Positions 60,503 through 64,000 of a stretch of 64,000 nucleotides of DNA are shown here, one piece after another. The notes beneath the pieces were generated by a model. That model made no database searches. It was not told where the DNA came from and saw nothing but the letters and a program-made list of their open reading frames with translations. A program made the translations under genes and the position numbers. The stretch's first letter is position 1. Each line of letters begins with the position of its first letter. The DNA is from VFMC01 sp050248155 (lineage in GTDB: Bacteria; Actinomycetota; Acidimicrobiia; Acidimicrobiales; Ilumatobacteraceae): contig JBFWSW010000014.1 of the NCBI GenBank assembly GCA_050248155.1, positions 21,541 through 85,540 on the forward strand. The letters are read 5' to 3'.

Positions 60503-63028
60503 GTGACCGATGACCGTTACCGACTGCCGCGCACCGTCGTCCCCTCTCGTTACACGCTCACGCTGGAACCAGATCTGGGTTCGGCGTCGTTCACCGGCAC
60601 GGCGCACATCGACGTGGACGTCCGCGAGCCGGTCACCGAGATCGTCCTGAACGCGATCGAGTTGGGCATCGACTCGGTCGCGGTCGACGGCACGGCGGCG
60701 GAGTACCACCTCGACGACGACACCGAGCGTCTCCACGTGCATGTCGCGCCCGGGCAGGGCGAGCATCAGCTGACGATCGGTTTCACCGGCACGCTGAACG
60801 ACAAGCTCCGCGGGTGGTATCGCAGCACCTATCGCGACGCCGACGGCGTCGAGCACGTGATCGCCACCTCCCAGATGCAGGCCACCGACTGTCGCCGCGC
60901 GTTCCCCTGCTGGGACGAACCCGACTTCAAGGCGGTCTTCGACATCACGCTCGTCATCGAGCCCCATCTGCTCGCCGTGTCGAACGGCGCCGAGGTGGGT
61001 CGCGAGACCCGAGCCGACGGCAAGGAGCTCGTCCACTTCCGCGAGACGATGCCGATGAGCACCTACCTCGTGGCGATGGTGGTCGGCCCGCTCGAAGCCA
61101 CAGAACCGGTGCAGGTTCCACTGCTCGATGGCAGCGGCTCGATCCCACTGCGCATCGTCCACGTGCCAGGGAAGGGGCACCTCACGTCGTTCGGTCTCGA
61201 CGTGGGCGCCGCCGCGCTCGGCTGGTACCAGCGCTACTACGGCATCCCGTATCCGACCGACAAGTGCGACATGCTGGCGCTGCCGGACTTCGCCGCCGGA
61301 GCGATGGAGAACCTCGGCTGCATCACCTACCGCGAGAACCTCTTGCTCTGCGACACGGCGACCAGCACCCAGGCCGAGCAGCAGGTGCTCGCCGACGTGG
61401 TCACCCACGAGCTCGCGCACATGTGGTTCGGGGATCTCGTGACGATGAAGTGGTGGAACGGGATCTGGCTGAACGAGGCGTTCGCGACGTTCATGGAGAT
61501 CGCCTGCTGCGACGCGTACCGCCCCGACTGGAAGCGGTGGACCACGTTCAGCCTCGAGCGAAGCGTGGCGTTCGAGACCGACTCGCTCGCGAGCACTCGA
61601 TCGGTCGAGTACCCAGTCGAGGCGCCGGCCGACTGCGACGGGATGTTCGACGTGCTCACGTATCAGAAGGGCGGCGCCCTGCTGCGCATGCTCGAGCAGT
61701 ACATCGGCGAGGACGAGTTCCGGAACGGGGTCAGCCACTACCTCCGCCTGCACACCCTCGGCAACACCGAGACGAGTGACCTGTGGGATGCCATCGAAGA
61801 GGCGAACCCTGCGACGCCGGTGCGCCGTCTGATGGACAGCTGGATCTGGCAGCCCGGCTACCCGCTGCTCACCACCAAGCTCGACGGCGGCGATCTCGTC
61901 ATCGGACAGCAGCGGTTCGCCTATGGCGACAGTGACGACGCGACCCTGTGGGTCGTGCCCGTCCACGTCCGCATCGACGGTGTGGAGTCGAAGTTGCTGC
62001 TCGACACCGACGAGATCCGGATTCCCCTCCCGAACCCCGACGGTGTCGTCGTCGTCAACGCCGGCGGGCACGGCTTCGTGCGCGTGGCCTACGACGACTC
62101 GCTCCGAGCACGCCTCGTGGGCGACGCCCTCGCCGAGCTCACCATCATCGATCGCTACAACCTCGTCGACGACGCCTGGAACGCCGTCGTCGCCGGCCGG
62201 TTGGGGGCGATGGACTTCGTCGACTTCGTCGAGGGGTTCGTCGACGAGCGCGACCTCGCCGTGTGGCAGGTCATCGCCACGGCGCTCCGCGGTGTCGGAC
62301 GACTGGTCGAGGGTGACGCCTACGACTCGTTCCGTGCTCGTGTGCGCGCACTGGCGTCCCCGGCGCTCGAGTCGCTCGGGTGGGATCCATCCGACGATGA
62401 GGACGACCTCACCGGCAAGCTCCGCGGACTGCTCGTCGGTCTCGTCGCCGTGCTGGGCGACGACGGGGACGCGCAGCAGCGATGCCGCGAGATCGAGCAT
62501 GCGCCCGACGGTGTGCACCCCGAGCTCGTCGCCGCGGCAACCGCCGTCGTCGCCGCGTTCGGCGACGACGACGAGTACGAACGCTTCGTCGGGCGCTTCC
62601 GGTCGGCCACGACGCCGCAGGAGCAGCTGCGGTACCTGTTCGCGCTCGCCGAGTTCCCGTCCGCCGAGCTCATCCAGCGCACATGCGAGTTCGCGATGAG
62701 CAGTGAGGTGAAGACACAGAACGCACCGTTCCTCCTTGCGCGTTGCATCGCCAACCGCGAGCACGGCTCGCTGGCGTGGGACTTCGTGCGCCGGCACTGG
62801 AGCGAGGCCAACGACAAGTTCCCGCTGAACACGATCGTGCGCATGATCGATCCGGTCAAGCTGCTCAACCGCGGACCGGTGGTCGCCGACGTGCAGAGCT
62901 TCTTCTCCGAGCACCCGATCCCGCAAGCGGCCAAGACGCTCGACCAGGTGCTCGAGCGCCAGCGCGTGAACGCAGCGCTGCGCGAGCGCGAGGAGGCAAA
63001 CCTGCAGTCGGCGCTGGCCGGCACCTGA
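60503..63028 (+). CDS. pepN: M1-family aminopeptidase N
   Basis: 841 aa from GTG 60503. The substrate-anchoring loop GAMEN is residues 266-270. Zinc ligands are His302 and His306 of HELAH plus Glu325 of NEAF, and catalytic Glu303 lies between the two His. A beta-rich N-terminal domain and long C-terminal helical ERAP1-like domain complete the family layout. Removes N-terminal residues from peptides in the cytosol. The FMN-binding gene starts within its stop codon (TGATG). Confidence 0.95.
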   Translation: MTDDRYRLPRTVVPSRYTLTLEPDLGSASFTGTAHIDVDVREPVTEIVLNAIELGIDSVAVDGTAAEYHLDDDTERLHVHVAPGQGEHQLTIGFTGTLNDKLRGWYRSTYRDADGVEHVIATSQMQATDCRRAFPCWDEPDFKAVFDITLVIEPHLLAVSNGAEVGRETRADGKELVHFRETMPMSTYLVAMVVGPLEATEPVQVPLLDGSGSIPLRIVHVPGKGHLTSFGLDVGAAALGWYQRYYGIPYPTDKCDMLALPDFAAGAMENLGCITYRENLLLCDTATSTQAEQQVLADVVTHELAHMWFGDLVTMKWWNGIWLNEAFATFMEIACCDAYRPDWKRWTTFSLERSVAFETDSLASTRSVEYPVEAPADCDGMFDVLTYQKGGALLRMLEQYIGEDEFRNGVSHYLRLHTLGNTETSDLWDAIEEANPATPVRRLMDSWIWQPGYPLLTTKLDGGDLVIGQQRFAYGDSDDATLWVVPVHVRIDGVESKLLLDTDEIRIPLPNPDGVVVVNAGGHGFVRVAYDDSLRARLVGDALAELTIIDRYNLVDDAWNAVVAGRLGAMDFVDFVEGFVDERDLAVWQVIATALRGVGRLVEGDAYDSFRARVRALASPALESLGWDPSDDEDDLTGKLRGLLVGLVAVLGDDGDAQQRCREIEHAPDGVHPELVAAATAVVAAFGDDDEYERFVGRFRSATTPQEQLRYLFALAEFPSAELIQRTCEFAMSSEVKTQNAPFLLARCIANREHGSLAWDFVRRHWSEANDKFPLNTIVRMIDPVKLLNRGPVVADVQSFFSEHPIPQAAKTLDQVLERQRVNAALREREEANLQSALAGT

Positions 63029-63639
63029 TGTTCCGGCCGCCGGCCTTCCGGGCCGACGACGACGATGCCGTCGAGCTCATCCGCGATCATCCGCTCGCAC
63101 AGCTGGTCGTCGTCGATGCCGACGGTGCGCCGTCAGCCACTCCCGTCCCACTCGTGCTTCGTGGCGAGGCGCTGGTCGGCCACCTCGCTCGTGCGAACCC
63201 GGTGTGGCGGCATCCCGGGCGAGCGCTGGCCATCTTCAGCGGCGCCGATGCGTACGTGTCGCCACGGTGGTACGCAACGAAGGAGGTCGATGGCAAGGTC
63301 GTCCCCACGTGGAACTACGTCACCGTGCAGGTGGCGGGTCGGCTGGTGGTCCACGACCACCCGATGTGGACCGGTCAGGTGGTCAGCGATCTCACCGACC
63401 ACTTCGAATCCGGCTTCACCGATCCGTGGAGCGTGGCGGACGCGCCGGACGACTACGTCTCGGCGATGGTGCGCGGCATCGTCGGCATCGAGCTCGTCGA
63501 CCTCGAGATCGTGGGGAAGCTGAAGCTGAGCCAGAACCGACCGGAAACCGACCGTCGCCGTGTCGCCGAAGCCTTCGCCACCGGCTCGCCGGCGGAGCGG
63601 GCCGTGGCGCGCGCGATGGACGCGATCACCGAAGTGTGA
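63028..63639 (+). CDS. FMN-binding negative transcriptional regulator-like (PaiB family)
   Basis: 203 aa from ATG 63028, sharing one base with the pepN stop. MFRPPAFRADDDDAVELIRDHPLAQLV, FSGADAYVSPRWY and VPTWNYVTVQVAGRL are PaiB signatures; VGKLKLSQNRPETDRRRV closes the family. PaiB proteins are split-barrel FMN binders that were named for repression of protease genes in Bacillus. Coupling with an aminopeptidase here is consistent with that history, though direct DNA binding is not visible. Confidence 0.92.
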   Translation: MFRPPAFRADDDDAVELIRDHPLAQLVVVDADGAPSATPVPLVLRGEALVGHLARANPVWRHPGRALAIFSGADAYVSPRWYATKEVDGKVVPTWNYVTVQVAGRLVVHDHPMWTGQVVSDLTDHFESGFTDPWSVADAPDDYVSAMVRGIVGIELVDLEIVGKLKLSQNRPETDRRRVAEAFATGSPAERAVARAMDAITEV

Positions 63640-63688
63640 CGTCCGGCGGCGGCAGCCGAGGTCGCCTGAACGCGCCGGGCCGGGCGGT

Positions 63689-64000
63689 TCAGGCGACTTC
63701 GGTGCCGTCGTTGCGGTACGTGTGCCAGTAGCCGCGTTCGTCGAGGACGGTGCGGGCGTGGTTGGTGTAGCGCCATCGGTTGTGCTTGCCGCAGGCGGGT
63801 CCACCGTTGAACGTGGACGTGTTGCCGCCGTGGGCGTGGGGGTGGAGGTGGTCGGCTTGGCTGTCCCCGGACACGGTGTCGCATCCGGGGTGGGTACATC
63901 GTGTCGCTGCCAGCAGCACCGCGTCCCGTGCGCGGCCGGTGAACAGCCGTCTGGTGCGTCCCATGTGCAACACCACGCCACGGTGGTCGGTGATCACGTG
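63689..64000 (-). CDS. HNH endonuclease of DUF222 type (5' part beyond window)
   Basis: The last 103 codons of a gene that enters from the right edge. DHRGVVLHMGRTRRLFTGRARDAVLLAA, then CTHPGCDTVSGDSQADHLHPHAHGG with the HNH His-Asp core and CxxxxC zinc-like pair, then GPACGKHNRWRYTNHART. The pattern is that of actinobacterial DUF222-HNH (13E12-repeat-like) proteins, usually present in many copies per genome. The N-terminal DUF222 would lie outside. Function unproven. Confidence 0.87.
   Translation of the reverse strand, partial: HVITDHRGVVLHMGRTRRLFTGRARDAVLLAATRCTHPGCDTVSGDSQADHLHPHAHGGNTSTFNGGPACGKHNRWRYTNHARTVLDERGYWHTYRNDGTEVA

Noticed and set aside
60440..62926. 828-codon open frame antisense to aminopeptidase N
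   Set aside because: High-GC codon bias opens antisense frames; it has no recognisable domain, while the sense strand shows GAMEN and HELAH.
63689..64000. HNH protein as part of a mobile intron or prophage
   Set aside because: The visible part matches DUF222-type chromosomal HNH proteins and no phage, integrase or repeat signs are adjacent.

Overview
The window is high-GC actinobacterial DNA with many GTG starts, tightly packed genes and no gap above 200 bases. Three luciferase-like (F420/flavin) oxidoreductases, a TIGR00730-type LOG protein, an ABC-F protein and a DUF222-like HNH endonuclease at the right edge point to Actinobacteriota. The whole set resembles Acidimicrobiia (Ilumatobacter-like); that placement is inference. 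No rRNA, tRNA, CRISPR array, insertion sequence or prophage was seen.

Layout. 1-2.8 kb (minus): a molybdopterin oxidoreductase cut by the left edge, an HxlR regulator and a small ferredoxin. 2.9-6.2 kb: oligopeptidase B, a MauE/DoxX-like membrane protein and an MBL-fold hydrolase. 6.3-8.3 kb: a thioredoxin-like fusion protein followed by a UGSC-type selenoprotein. The selenoprotein reads through an in-frame TGA (8035-8037), and a SECIS-like hairpin lies just downstream. 8.3-16.7 kb: MutY, a MaoC-like protein, a UPF0104-type membrane protein, a serine hydrolase, an AadA-like nucleotidyltransferase, a LOG protein, an unusual acyl-CoA dehydrogenase and a polyprenyl-phosphate sugar transferase. 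16.9-20.8 kb: a methyltransferase/HAD pair, two overlapping CitE/malyl-CoA-lyase-type genes and a dienelactone hydrolase.

20.9-33.4 kb is the best-defined catabolic block. A minus-strand operon encodes beta-ureidopropionase, dihydropyrimidinase, (methyl)malonate-semialdehyde dehydrogenase, an LLM-class oxidoreductase and an NMT1-type ABC importer with two permeases. A class III aminotransferase faces it and a MocR-type regulator lies beyond its promoter. Together these can import a pyrimidine-like compound, open the ring, release beta-alanine and send it via a semialdehyde to acetyl- or propionyl-CoA. No dihydropyrimidine dehydrogenase is present. The same TTGT-N6-ACAA element lies upstream of both transcription units.

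33.4-64 kb is mostly housekeeping: a PPOX-fold protein, an IF-2B-like protein, HrpB helicase, a five-gene polysaccharide cluster (epimerase, DegT aminotransferase, GT2, methyltransferase, membrane protein), class I fumarase, ABC-F, a DUF2752 protein, an SGNH lipoprotein, MscL, a beta-propeller-like lipoprotein, an MFS transporter, an amidase, an SDR, a PAS-GGDEF protein, a phosphosugar mutase, a PfkB kinase, aminopeptidase N and an FMN-binding protein.

A feature seen throughout is a TAnnnT -10 hexamer placed 6-9 bases before the start codon of more than twenty genes. This implies that leaderless transcripts are the usual mode here. Inside operons, where no such hexamer is seen, Shine-Dalgarno sequences appear instead.
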